From assembly GCA_019347675.1 (NCBI GenBank), contig JAHWKW010000002.1:1-64000 (forward strand): 64,000 nucleotides of DNA, in the 5' to 3' direction. Both the position numbers and the translations under genes were made by a program. Of this stretch, positions 18,657 to 27,105 are shown piece after piece (position 1 is the first letter of the stretch; each line of letters opens with the position of its first letter). The notes under the pieces were generated by a model, which was not told the origin of the DNA, searched no databases, and saw only the letters and a list, made by a program, of their open reading frames with translations. The DNA is from Actinomycetota bacterium (GTDB lineage Bacteria; Actinomycetota; Nitriliruptoria; Nitriliruptorales; JAHWKO01).

Positions 18657-19661
18657 CTACAGCTTCTCGCCGACGAACTCGACCAGCTCGACCATGCGGT
18701 TGCTGAACCCCCACTCGTTGTCGTACCAGCCGAACACCTTGATCAGGTTCCCGTTGGTCAAGGTGCTGCGACCATCGACGATGACCGAGTGCGGGTTGCC
18801 GACGATGTCGGCCGACACGACCGGCTCCTCGGTGTAGTCCACGATCCCGTTGAGGTCGTCGGCGGCGGCCTTCTGGTACGCCTCGTTGACCTCGTCGACC
18901 GTGACCTCACGCCCGGCGACCACCACCAGGTCAGTGATCGAGCCCACCGGGACCGGCACCCGCAGCGCCATGCCGTCCATGCGGCCCTTGAGGTCGGGTA
19001 GGGCCAGCCCCGACGCCTTCGCCGCCCCGGTGGTGGTCGGGATGATCGACAGCGCCGCGGCGCGCATCCGGCGCGGATCCTTGTGCGGCATGTCCTGCAG
19101 GGACTGGTCGTTGGTGTAGGCGTGCACGGTCGTCATGAACCCGCGCTCGATCTCGAAGTTCTCGTGGAGCACCTTGGCGAGCGGGACCACACAGTTGGTG
19201 GTGCAGGATGCGTTCGAGATGACGTGGTGGTTGTCGGGGTCGTAGCTGTCCTGGTTGGCGCCGAGGACGATCGTGATGTCCTCGTTCTTCGCCGGCGCAG
19301 AGATCACCACCTTCTTGGCGCCGCGGTCGAGGTGCTGCGACGCCTTCTCCCGGTTCGTGAACAGCCCGGTCGACTCGACCACGACGTCGGCCCCCAGGTC
19401 GTCCCACGGGATGTTCGCAGGATCGCGTTCGGACAGGACCTGCATCTCGTCGCCGTCGACGCGGAGCCCGTCCCGGCTGACCTCGACCTCGCCGGGGAAC
19501 CGCCCGAACACGCTGTCCTGACGCAGCAGCAACGCCAGGGACTCGGGATCGGTGAGGTCGTTGAGCCCCACGAAGTCGAGATCGGATCCGCGTTCCTTCG
19601 CAGCCCGGAAGAACATCCGACCGATGCGGCCGAACCCGTTGATACCGACCCGGATCGCCAT
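18657..19661 (-). CDS. gap: Glyceraldehyde-3-phosphate dehydrogenase (type I)
   Basis: A 334-residue NAD-dependent enzyme that oxidises glyceraldehyde 3-phosphate to 1,3-bisphosphoglycerate. The Rossmann start is [11 protein letters not shown]. The catalytic Cys153 lies in SNASCTTNC, followed by the expected HAYTNDQ, and the C-terminus has [12 protein letters not shown]. The ATG has a strong ribosome-binding site (GGGGAGG) 6 bases upstream. It heads a gap-pgk operon. Confidence 0.98.
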   Translation of the reverse strand: MAIRVGINGFGRIGRMFFRAAKERGSDLDFVGLNDLTDPESLALLLRQDSVFGRFPGEVEVSRDGLRVDGDEMQVLSERDPANIPWDDLGADVVVESTGLFTNREKASQHLDRGAKKVVISAPAKNEDITIVLGANQDSYDPDNHHVISNASCTTNCVVPLAKVLHENFEIERGFMTTVHAYTNDQSLQDMPHKDPRRMRAAALSIIPTTTGAAKASGLALPDLKGRMDGMALRVPVPVGSITDLVVVAGREVTVDEVNEAYQKAAADDLNGIVDYTEEPVVSADIVGNPHSVIVDGRSTLTNGNLIKVFGWYDNEWGFSNRMVELVEFVGEKL

Positions 19662-19858
19662 GACAAGCCTCCCCTGGAGTTGTCGAGTTGTCGTTCACAC
19701 GTCGGTATCGAGGCTAGTCAGCCGCGTCGGGGCGGACCATGCCCGCCCGTCCGGCCCATGGACGTCCGCCGCTCAGCGTCCGACCGGCAGGGGCCACGGT
19801 CGCAGCGATGCGCGCGCGGAGCCGCATCAGGCTGCATGACGCGAACGGGCGGCCGTCG
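19662..19858. other. Intergenic space where whiA would be expected
   Basis: About 200 bases between yvcK and gap contain no gene. In most Gram-positive genomes the regulator gene whiA follows yvcK directly. No DUF199 or LAGLIDADG-like fragments can be read here in any frame. A hexamer TAGCCT on the minus strand about 60 bases before the gap start could be a -10 box. Confidence 0.6.
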
Positions 19859-20845
19859 TCATCCCAACGCGGCCCGTCCGGGACGGAGCACGCGGCCCAG
19901 CGCGACGGCGAGCTTGACCGGCTCGTGCCCGCCACGGGGATCGAGGACGTCGGCGACCACGACCTGGGACGCCAAGCGCGCCAGCGCGGCCTCGTCGACC
20001 GTCAGCGCACGTCCGTCCGTCACGGGTCGGCCGCGGTGCGCGACGATCGCCGAGAGCCGGATCCCCGCGGCGTGGTCGATCAGCGCGTCGACGTGAGCCG
20101 GCAGGTCGAGGCCCTCGGTCTCGCCGGGCTGCTCGCGCAGGTTGGCCACCAGGACCACGGGGCAGGTCGCTGCCCCGACCGCTTCGGCGATCCCGGGGAC
20201 GAGGAGATTCGGGATGATGCTGGTGAACAGCGACCCGGGGCCGAGCACCACCAGGTCGGCGCGGCGGATCGCCTCGACGGCGGCGGGGGTCGCCGGCGGC
20301 TCGGCCGGTTCCAGCCACACCTGCCGGATGCGCTGTGACCTGGCGACCGCGACCTGCCCGGCGACCTCCTCGTCGCCTGCGCGCGCCGACAGCTGCACCG
20401 GGTGGGTGGTGCACGGCAGGACGCGGCCGCGGGCGTCCAGGACCGCTGCGACGTAGTCGAGGGCGGCGACGATGTCGCCGCTGTTGAGATCGGTGGTGGC
20501 GACGATCACGAGGTTGCCGAGGCTGTGCTGTTCCAGCTCCCCCGAACCGAAGCGGTACTGCATCAGCCGGACGAGGTCACGGCGGGGGCTCAGCGCGGTC
20601 AGAGCCATCCGCAGGTCGCCCGGAGGGATGACCCCGAGCAGCTCCCGGAGGCGGCCGGATGACCCGCCGTCGTCTGCGGTGGTCACCACCGCCGTGACGT
20701 GATCGACCACGTGGGTCAGCGCCTGCAGGCAGCGGCTCAGACCGTGGCCCCCGCCGATGGCCACTGCCCGGCTCCCGTCCCCGGGGCCGCGTCCCACCGC
20801 CCCGGCGCCGTACCCGCCCCCGTCGCGTCCCGCGAGTTCCGTCAC
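19859..20845 (-). CDS. yvcK: YvcK/CofD-family gluconeogenesis factor
   Basis: A 328-residue YvcK-type protein. Members bind UDP-sugars and are needed for growth on gluconeogenic carbon sources and for normal cell shape; in mycobacteria the relative is CuvA. The nucleotide-binding start AIGGGHGLSRCLQAL and TADDGGSSGRLRE, SLGNLVI and LGPGSLFTSIIPNLL are conserved. It overlaps the end of rapZ by 4 bases (GTGA type), giving the conserved rapZ-yvcK pair. The usual third partner whiA is missing from its place. Confidence 0.93.
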   Translation of the reverse strand: MTELAGRDGGGYGAGAVGRGPGDGSRAVAIGGGHGLSRCLQALTHVVDHVTAVVTTADDGGSSGRLRELLGVIPPGDLRMALTALSPRRDLVRLMQYRFGSGELEQHSLGNLVIVATTDLNSGDIVAALDYVAAVLDARGRVLPCTTHPVQLSARAGDEEVAGQVAVARSQRIRQVWLEPAEPPATPAAVEAIRRADLVVLGPGSLFTSIIPNLLVPGIAEAVGAATCPVVLVANLREQPGETEGLDLPAHVDALIDHAAGIRLSAIVAHRGRPVTDGRALTVDEAALARLASQVVVADVLDPRGGHEPVKLAVALGRVLRPGRAALG

Positions 20846-21726
20846 TCGTGCTCCACGTCGCGGTGGTCGACGTGCACGGGCAGCTCCGTGGTGTCACCCA
20901 GGTACCTGGCGACCTCGTCGACGATCGCAACCGACCGGTGCCGCCCGCCGGTGCACCCGATCGCGATGGTCAGGTACCGCTTCCCCTCGGCGACGTAGCC
21001 GGGGACGACCGTGTCGAGCAGGTCCCGGAACCGGTCCAGGAACGGCGCCGTGTGAGGCTGGTCGAGGACGTACCGCCTGACCGGCTCGTCCCGCCCCGTG
21101 TAGGGACGTAGGTCCTCTTCCCAGTGCGGGTTGGGCAGGAACCGCACGTCCATGACGAGGTCGGCGTCGCGTGGCAGCCCGTGCTTGTACCCGAACGAGA
21201 CCAGGTTCACGCGCATGGTCGCCTCTCCGGGAGAGCCGAAGGACTCGACCAGGCGGTCGCGGAGCTCGTGCACGTTGAGGTCGCTGGTGTCGACCACGAG
21301 GTCGGCCTCACCACGGAGATCCTCGAGCACCGCACGTTCGCGTTGGATCCCCTCCACGACCCCCTCCGCCCCGCCGGACTCGCCCAGGGGGTGCCGGCGA
21401 CGCGACGCCTCGAACCGCCGCACCAGGGTGTCGTCGTCCGCCTCGAGGAACAGCACGCGCACGTCGCGGTGGGCGTCGCGCAGAGCCCGGATCTCCTCCT
21501 GGAGCTCACCGAAGAACTCCCGGCCGCGGACGTCAGCGACAACGGCCAGCCGGTCCACGCTGCTCCGGGGCGTGGCGGCGAGGCCCACCACCTGCCCGAT
21601 CAGCGTGGGAGGCAGGTTGTCGATCACGTAGAAGCCGAGATCCTCCAGGACCTTCGCCGCCTCGGTTCGTCCCGCGCCCGACATCCCGGTGATGACCACG
21701 AGCTCGGCAGCACCGTCCACGTTCAC
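20842..21726 (-). CDS. rapZ: RapZ/YvcJ-family nucleotide-binding protein
   Basis: A 294-residue P-loop protein. In E. coli RapZ is an RNA-binding adaptor that controls glucosamine-6-phosphate synthase; the Gram-positive YvcJ hydrolyses nucleotides. The N-terminal P-loop reads GMSGAGRT (residues 14-21) with Arg where Lys is usual, a form I recall from other Actinobacteria. It continues with EDLGFYVIDNLPP. The C-terminal RNA-binding region has FGYKHGLPRDADLVMDVRFLPNP and GCTGGRHRSV. GTG start overlaps the upstream glycosyltransferase stop. Confidence 0.95.
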   Translation of the reverse strand: MNVDGAAELVVITGMSGAGRTEAAKVLEDLGFYVIDNLPPTLIGQVVGLAATPRSSVDRLAVVADVRGREFFGELQEEIRALRDAHRDVRVLFLEADDDTLVRRFEASRRRHPLGESGGAEGVVEGIQRERAVLEDLRGEADLVVDTSDLNVHELRDRLVESFGSPGEATMRVNLVSFGYKHGLPRDADLVMDVRFLPNPHWEEDLRPYTGRDEPVRRYVLDQPHTAPFLDRFRDLLDTVVPGYVAEGKRYLTIAIGCTGGRHRSVAIVDEVARYLGDTTELPVHVDHRDVEHE

Positions 21727-22466
21727 GGCTGCGCCTCCGGCTCGCGATCAGACGGCAGGCCGCGCCGCAACGTCGCGGTGAAGAACATCACCAGCAGGAC
21801 CCGCAGGTAGTGGTAGACGAGCTTGAGGTTGCGGGTCGAAGGACGGCCGGCGACCCGGTCGCGCATCGGGGTGGGAACCTCGTCGACGCGCAGACCAGCG
21901 TAGATGGCGAGCAGGATGGCCTCGACCGAATCCATGTACTCGGCAGGGTACGCGTGCGAGAACAGCTGGAGCGCGCGGGGGCCGAAGGCGCGGAACCCCG
22001 ACGACGCATCCGTGAAGCGGCGTCCGACCGCGAGCTGGATGAAGATCCGCAGCAGCTCCATGGCGCCGCCACGGAAGAAGCCGACGTCGTAGTCGCGTTC
22101 GGTCGCCCGGAAGCGGCTGCCGATCACCATGTCAGCGCCGTCGTCGAGCGCCTCGTACAGCCGCTCGATCGCCTCCGCGTCGTGCTGGCCGTCCGCGTCG
22201 AACTGGACGACCCGTGGGTAGCCGTGCCGGACGGCGTACCGGAAGCCGGTACGCAGCGCCCCTCCGATGCCGAGGTTGAACGGGAGCGTCGCGACCAGCA
22301 CCCCGGCGTCACGGGCCACCGCACTGGTGGCGTCCGTGGAGCCGTCGTCGACGACCAGCACGTCCTCGTCGGGGACGGTCCGCCGCAGCTCGGCCAGGAC
22401 GCCGGGCAGGGCGGCCTCCTCGTTGTACGCCGGGATCACGACGAGGGTGGAGGGCCGCTGCTTCAC
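21723..22466 (-). CDS. Family 2 glycosyltransferase, polyprenyl-phosphate sugar synthase-like
   Basis: About 247 residues with a GT-A fold: LVVIPAYNEEAALPG, VVDDGSTDAT and the metal-binding DADGQHD, then GIGGALRTGFRYA and SRF. This is the pattern of DPM1/ArnC-like enzymes that move a sugar from a nucleotide donor to polyprenyl phosphate at the membrane. Only the catalytic domain is present; a hydrophobic LLVMFF patch lies near the C-terminus. The GTG at 22466 has AAGGTGG upstream. It sits between a second GT2 gene and rapZ in one operon. The lipid-linked product could feed the GT-C-like proteins encoded 5 kb away. Confidence 0.85.
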   Translation of the reverse strand: MKQRPSTLVVIPAYNEEAALPGVLAELRRTVPDEDVLVVDDGSTDATSAVARDAGVLVATLPFNLGIGGALRTGFRYAVRHGYPRVVQFDADGQHDAEAIERLYEALDDGADMVIGSRFRATERDYDVGFFRGGAMELLRIFIQLAVGRRFTDASSGFRAFGPRALQLFSHAYPAEYMDSVEAILLAIYAGLRVDEVPTPMRDRVAGRPSTRNLKLVYHYLRVLLVMFFTATLRRGLPSDREPEAQP

Positions 22467-22488
22467 TGCCGCCACCTTACGTCGCCTG

Positions 22489-23505
22489 TCACAGCAGTCG
22501 CCGGACCAACTCCCAGTAGGCGGCGAGGATCCGGCCGAACACCACCCCGGCGCGGGACAGGTCCACGTTGCGGGGGGCGAACCCGCCCTCGAGGAGCCAC
22601 GCCAGGTCGCGATCCCGGACACGTCGCTCGTCGCCGAGCTGTGCCCGACGCTGGCGGACGTGGTCCGCGTGGCGCAGCATCCATCCCCAGCCGCGGATCT
22701 TCGCCGACCACCATCCCTGCCCCAAGCCGACCGCCAGCATCGCCGCTTCCACGGCCAGCAGCGCGGGGAGGATCAGAGCGAGCGTCCGGGTCTCGAAGAC
22801 GGTCAGCACGAACAGCAGCCGGTTGCGCTCGAGCAGCTCGTACTTGCGCGGGTTCCGGGCGAAGTCGTAGTGGTGGATCACCACCGCGTCGGGGACGTGG
22901 ACCACACGACGCCCGCGCCGCCAGCACCGCCAGCTGAGCTCGACGTCCTCGTGGTACGCGAAGTAGGCCGGGTCGAACCCGCCGAGCTCCTCCCAGAGGC
23001 GACGCCGGATCGCGAACCCCGCCCCGCTGGCCCCCGCGACATCACGTTCGTCCCGATGGGCATCGGCCGGCTCGTCGAAGGCCCCTGCCCAGCTCAACCC
23101 GACGTAGCTGATCGGGTTGCCAGCCGAGTTGAGCCGGTCGGGGCGGTCGGCCAGCCGGATGCTCCCCGACGCGATCCCCACCCCAGGACGGCACGCGACC
23201 GCCGCGAGGCGCGCGAGCGCGTCCGGTGCGACCACGGCGTCGGAGTTGACGAACGCCAGCACCCGGCCCCGAGCTGGGGCCGCCCCGGCGTTGCAGCCCC
23301 CGGCGAAACCCAGGTTCGTCCCCGGCCGGAGCAACGTCACGCCTGATCTCAGCGCCGCCGCCTCGACCGCTTCACGGCTGGTACAGCCGTTGTCGACCAC
23401 CACCACGTCGACGGTCACACCGCGCGACGCCAGCAGCGCCTCGACACACGGTTCGAGCCACGGCTCGTCGCGGTAGGCCAGGACGATCGCGGTGACGGGG
23501 ATCAC
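22489..23505 (-). CDS. Family 2 glycosyltransferase (rhamnosyltransferase-like)
   Basis: A 338-residue GT2 enzyme. It starts VIPVTAIVLAYRDEPWLEPC, then VVVVDNGCTS, FVNSDAVVAPD (metal site) and FDPAYFAYHEDVELSWR, the acidic motif typical of WbbL-like rhamnosyltransferases. One hydrophobic helix lies near residues 235-258 (LALILPALLAVEAAMLAV). It probably adds a sugar to a membrane-linked glycan on the cytoplasmic side. Its GTG overlaps the flippase stop (GTGA), and 22 bases separate it from the next gene. Confidence 0.88.
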   Translation of the reverse strand: MIPVTAIVLAYRDEPWLEPCVEALLASRGVTVDVVVVDNGCTSREAVEAAALRSGVTLLRPGTNLGFAGGCNAGAAPARGRVLAFVNSDAVVAPDALARLAAVACRPGVGIASGSIRLADRPDRLNSAGNPISYVGLSWAGAFDEPADAHRDERDVAGASGAGFAIRRRLWEELGGFDPAYFAYHEDVELSWRCWRRGRRVVHVPDAVVIHHYDFARNPRKYELLERNRLLFVLTVFETRTLALILPALLAVEAAMLAVGLGQGWWSAKIRGWGWMLRHADHVRQRRAQLGDERRVRDRDLAWLLEGGFAPRNVDLSRAGVVFGRILAAYWELVRRLL

Positions 23506-24827
23506 GGCTCGGCCGCGAATTGGCCGGCGGACGGCTGTGGGGCGGGGCGGTGGGATGCCGCCCGGACCGTGACGACCGTCAGCCACCCCATCGCTGCGAG
23601 CGCCAGCCCGGTACCGGCCACGAACCCGACCTCCAGCCGCAGCAGGAGCAGCTCGGAGACGACCGCCGTCACGACCGTGAAGCCCACCACGCCTGCCAGC
23701 CAGGCAGCGGCGACGCGGGCGTGCGCGTCGAGGGCGATCAGCGCCTGCGCGAGGGCGAGCGCGAGCATGTACATGGCGGCGCCCAAGGCGAGCATGCCGA
23801 GGTCGGCCCGCGCCAGGTCGTAGGCGGGGCCGAACAGCAGCCGCAGCGCCCAGGGACCCACCGTGAAGGCGCCGGCCGCGGCCAGCGACCCGATCCCCGC
23901 CACGGCAGCGAGCAGACGCCACAAGCCGCTGCGGAACTCGTCGTGGAGCCCGGCACCCGCCAGGTTGGCGAGCTTCGGGAGGAGCGCGACCTGGATCGCA
24001 GCGAACAGGAACAGCGGGACCCGGGCGAGGATCACGCCAGAGATGAACCGTCCCGCCACGGCCTCCTCGCCCGGCCCGGCCAGTAGCACCGCCGCGATCT
24101 GCGGCCCGTTGACGAGGAGCTGTGCGAGGACCTGCGCGCTCAGCAGCCAACCCAGGGCAGCGGACAGCTCTCGCCACTGCGCCTCGGGACCGTCGGCCGT
24201 CAGCTGCCGCGGGGCGCGGGCCGCCACGGCGGCCGCGACCAGGGGCGGCAGACCCAGGGCCACGCCATAGGGGCCGACGACCTGCACGCCCAGGACAGCC
24301 AACGCCAGCGCGAGTCCGAAGCGGACCATGCCCTCGGTCGCCAGGACGACCCCGTACCGGCCGAACCGGTCCGCCCCCGACAGGGTGCCGCGGAGCAGGT
24401 GTTCCCACGCGTACCCGACGATGCCCAGCCCCAGACCCACCAGCAGGAGGGGCTCGCCGGCGAAGAGGGCGTCGAGGAGCGGGGCGCGGGCGAGCACCGC
24501 TGCCGCCAGCACGATCGCGGCAGCGGTCGCTGCCACCACGCCGGCTCGGCGCACGACGGGTCGGCCGCCGACGCCCTGGGCACGGCGGCTGGCGAGGGCC
24601 CGGGCGACCTCCTGCTCGATCGGGAGGAACACCCCGGGCCCACTGGTGAACACCACCGCCCACAGCGCAGACAGCGGGGCGAACACCGCCGGTCCCAACA
24701 CCCGGCCGGAGATGACCAGGAACCCGTACGAGGTGAGGCCCAGAACCACCAGTCCCGCGCCGACCGCGACGGCGCCCTCCGGGAGCGGGTTCCGCGCGCG
24801 GACGCGCTCGAGCAGGTCCTGCGCCAC
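23502..24827 (-). CDS. Polysaccharide flippase-like membrane protein (MOP/Wzx type)
   Basis: About 441 residues with 12 or so hydrophobic helices, Ala/Leu/Val-rich throughout. The N-terminal LTSYGFLVISGRVLGPAVFAPLSALW is the common opening of oligosaccharide flippases of the MOP superfamily, which move lipid-linked sugars across the cytoplasmic membrane. The GTG at 24827 lies 4 bases after the stop of the DUF2304 gene. Flanking glycosyltransferases support export of a glycan. Substrate unknown. Confidence 0.8.
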   Translation of the reverse strand: MAQDLLERVRARNPLPEGAVAVGAGLVVLGLTSYGFLVISGRVLGPAVFAPLSALWAVVFTSGPGVFLPIEQEVARALASRRAQGVGGRPVVRRAGVVAATAAAIVLAAAVLARAPLLDALFAGEPLLLVGLGLGIVGYAWEHLLRGTLSGADRFGRYGVVLATEGMVRFGLALALAVLGVQVVGPYGVALGLPPLVAAAVAARAPRQLTADGPEAQWRELSAALGWLLSAQVLAQLLVNGPQIAAVLLAGPGEEAVAGRFISGVILARVPLFLFAAIQVALLPKLANLAGAGLHDEFRSGLWRLLAAVAGIGSLAAAGAFTVGPWALRLLFGPAYDLARADLGMLALGAAMYMLALALAQALIALDAHARVAAAWLAGVVGFTVVTAVVSELLLLRLEVGFVAGTGLALAAMGWLTVVTVRAASHRPAPQPSAGQFAAEP

Positions 24828-24831
24828 GCGG

Positions 24832-25197
24832 TCAGCCGGCGTCGCTCGGTCGTCGCCCGGCGAGGTCGCCCTCCGCCCGGAGCAACGCCAGTTCCTCCGC
24901 CAGCTTCCGGGTGCGTTCCTCCAGCCGGGACAGCTCCCACGACACGTGGACGGCAACCAGCAGCAGCAGCGTGATCGCGGCGAGGAACAGCGTCGCCGGG
25001 CCGTAGTCGATCCCGAGCCACAGCGACACCCGGTCGAGGATCGCCGGGGAGATCGCGAGCGCAACCATGACGACACCGACCGACAGCCACAGGAAGGCGT
25101 ACTTGACACGCAACTGCCGGCGTCGGACCAGCCGGAGGATCATCGTCACGCTGCCCAACGTGATCAGCGACACCAGGACGTGCGCCACCGGGCTCAA
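24832..25197 (-). CDS. DUF2304 membrane protein
   Basis: A 121-residue protein with three hydrophobic helices and the pattern RRRQLRVKYAFLWLSVGV typical of DUF2304. The last 35 residues form a charged, probably coiled-coil tail (ELSRLEERTRKLAEELALLRAE). DUF2304 genes often accompany DPM1-like GT2 genes in envelope loci, as here. The TTG at 25197 overlaps the uvrC stop (TTGA); a GTG at 25188 is an alternative start. Biochemical role unknown. Confidence 0.8.
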   Translation of the reverse strand: MSPVAHVLVSLITLGSVTMILRLVRRRQLRVKYAFLWLSVGVVMVALAISPAILDRVSLWLGIDYGPATLFLAAITLLLLVAVHVSWELSRLEERTRKLAEELALLRAEGDLAGRRPSDAG

Positions 25198-27080
25198 ACC
25201 GTGGCCTCCTCGCCGTCGGGCCCCGCGAGGTGGGCTCGGACCGCGGTCGCGATCGTACGAGACACCCCCGGCACCTCCATCAGATCCGCGACGCTGGCGT
25301 GTCGCAGCGCCGTGACGCTCCCGAAGCGCCGGAGCAAGGCCCGGCGGCGGGCCGGCCCGACGCCGGGGACGGCGTCCAGCTCCGAGGTCATGACGCTCCG
25401 CCGCCGCCGGATCCGGTGGTAGCTCACCGCGAACCGGTGCGCCTCGTCGCGGACGCGCTGCAACAGGAACAGCGCCGGGCTGCCTCGCGGGAGGACGATC
25501 GGCTGGGGGTCGCCGGAGACGTACAGCTCCTCGTACCGCTTGGCCAACGCCGCGACCTGGATCCGCTGCCCGAGCCCGAGGTCGCGCAGCGCGGCCAACG
25601 CCGCGTTGAGCTGCCCGGGGCCACCGTCGACCAGCACGAGGTTGGGCGGGTACGCGAACCGCTTGGGGGCGTCCGCCGGCGCGACCTCGTCCTCCAGGAG
25701 CCGCGCGAAGCGCCGTCGGATCACCTCGTGCATCGCGGCGTAGTCGTCGTTGCGATCGGCGCCCACCTTGAAGCGGCGGTACTCGGACTTCCTGGGCAGG
25801 CCATCTTCGAACGCCACCATCGAGCCGACCACCTCGGTGCCACCGAGGTGCGAGATGTCGAACGCCTCGATCCGCAACGGGGCGTCGCCCAGCCCGAGCG
25901 CCGCCTGGAGGTCGGGCAGCGCCTGGGACCGCGCGTTGAAGTCCTGGGCACGCGTGAGCTTGTGCCGCTGAAACGCTCCCCGCGCATTGTCGCGGACCGT
26001 CTCGAGCAGGGCCCGCTTCTCTCCTCGCCGCGGCACGTGGAAGCGGACCGTGCTGCCACGCAGCTCACCGAGGAGCGCGCCGACCGCGTCGTGGTCGGCT
26101 GGTTGGGTCGGCACCAGCACCAGCGGGGGGACATCGTCGCGGCGCTCCTCGTACAGCTCGAGGAGGAACGACGTCAGCAGCTCCGGCGTGTCGAGCTGCT
26201 CGACCTTGTCCACGGTCCAGCCCTTCCGGCCGACCACGCGCCCACGCCGGACGAAGAAGACCTGCACCGCAGCCTCGAGGTCATCCTCGACCAGGTCGAC
26301 CGCGTCCAGGTCCTCCCGGCGGCTGGACACCATCTGTTGTTTGGACAGGACCGTCCGCGCCGCCAGCAGCTGGTCGCGGAGGCGTGCCGCGGCTTCGAAG
26401 TTCAGCTCGTCGGCGGCGGTGCGCATCTCCCGCTCGATCCGCGCCAGGGTCTCGTCGCTGTCTCCGTCGAGGAACGCCGCGAGCTGACCGACCAGCTGCC
26501 GGTGCTCTTCCACGCCGATGTGACCGACGCAGGGAGCCGCGCACCGGCCGATGTGGTAGTAGAGACAGGGTCGGCCGCTGCGCTGAGCACGGTCGTAGAC
26601 GCCTTGGGAGCAGGAACGCACCGGGAAGACCCTCAGCAGCAGGTCGAGGGTCTCCCGGATGGCGTAGGCATGTGCGTAGGGCCCGAACCGACGGTCGCGC
26701 GGGTTGCGGGGGTTGCGCAGGACCCGGGCGCGGGGAACCTCCTCTGACGTGGTCAGGGCCAGGTAGGGGTAGCTCTTGTCGTCGCGGTACCGGACGTTGT
26801 AGCGGGGACGGTGTTCCTTGATCAGGTTGTACTCGAGGTGCAGCGCCTCGACCTCGTTGTCCACGACGATCCAGTCGACGCTGCGGGCGGCTTCGAGCAT
26901 CGCCTGGGTCCGTGGTGCGATCTGCTGCCACGACTGGAAGTAGCTGGCGAGGCGCTGTCGCAGCGACTTCGCCTTCCCGACGTAGACCACACGGCCGTGG
27001 TGGTCGCGGAACAGGTAACAGCCCGCCGCATCGGGGATGGCGCCGGGCTCGGGGCGGAACGCCAGAGCGGGGTTCTCCAC
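25194..27080 (-). CDS. uvrC: Excinuclease ABC subunit C
   Basis: Makes both incisions around DNA damage in nucleotide excision repair. The roughly 628 residues show, in order, a GIY-YIG nuclease (GCYLFRDHHGRVVYVGKAKSL), a Cys-rich segment, a UVR motif near residue 210 (ELNFEAAARLRDQLLAA), the RNase H-like second nuclease (IEAFDISHLGGTEVVGSMV; LVDGGPGQLNAAL) and C-terminal helix-hairpin-helix motifs (LDAVPGVGPARRRALL). The GTG at 27080 is the first plausible start and lies 7 bases after a minus-strand TATCTT, suggesting a leaderless mRNA. The frame stays open upstream without homology. It heads a long operon ending in yvcK. Confidence 0.96.
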   Translation of the reverse strand: MENPALAFRPEPGAIPDAAGCYLFRDHHGRVVYVGKAKSLRQRLASYFQSWQQIAPRTQAMLEAARSVDWIVVDNEVEALHLEYNLIKEHRPRYNVRYRDDKSYPYLALTTSEEVPRARVLRNPRNPRDRRFGPYAHAYAIRETLDLLLRVFPVRSCSQGVYDRAQRSGRPCLYYHIGRCAAPCVGHIGVEEHRQLVGQLAAFLDGDSDETLARIEREMRTAADELNFEAAARLRDQLLAARTVLSKQQMVSSRREDLDAVDLVEDDLEAAVQVFFVRRGRVVGRKGWTVDKVEQLDTPELLTSFLLELYEERRDDVPPLVLVPTQPADHDAVGALLGELRGSTVRFHVPRRGEKRALLETVRDNARGAFQRHKLTRAQDFNARSQALPDLQAALGLGDAPLRIEAFDISHLGGTEVVGSMVAFEDGLPRKSEYRRFKVGADRNDDYAAMHEVIRRRFARLLEDEVAPADAPKRFAYPPNLVLVDGGPGQLNAALAALRDLGLGQRIQVAALAKRYEELYVSGDPQPIVLPRGSPALFLLQRVRDEAHRFAVSYHRIRRRRSVMTSELDAVPGVGPARRRALLRRFGSVTALRHASVADLMEVPGVSRTIATAVRAHLAGPDGEEATV

Positions 27081-27087
27081 GCGCTCG

Positions 27088-27097
27088 AAGATACGCT
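27088..27097. promoter_or_regulatory. Overlapping divergent -10 elements, uvrC and GT-C gene
   Basis: The 10 bases AAGATACGCT contain TACGCT for the plus strand (27092-27097, 8 bases before the GTG at 27106) and TATCTT for the minus strand (27093-27088, 7 bases before the uvrC GTG at 27080). Both spacings would place the transcription start at or next to the start codon. No good -35 is visible on either side. Confidence 0.4.
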
Positions 27098-27105
27098 GCG
27101 CCGCC

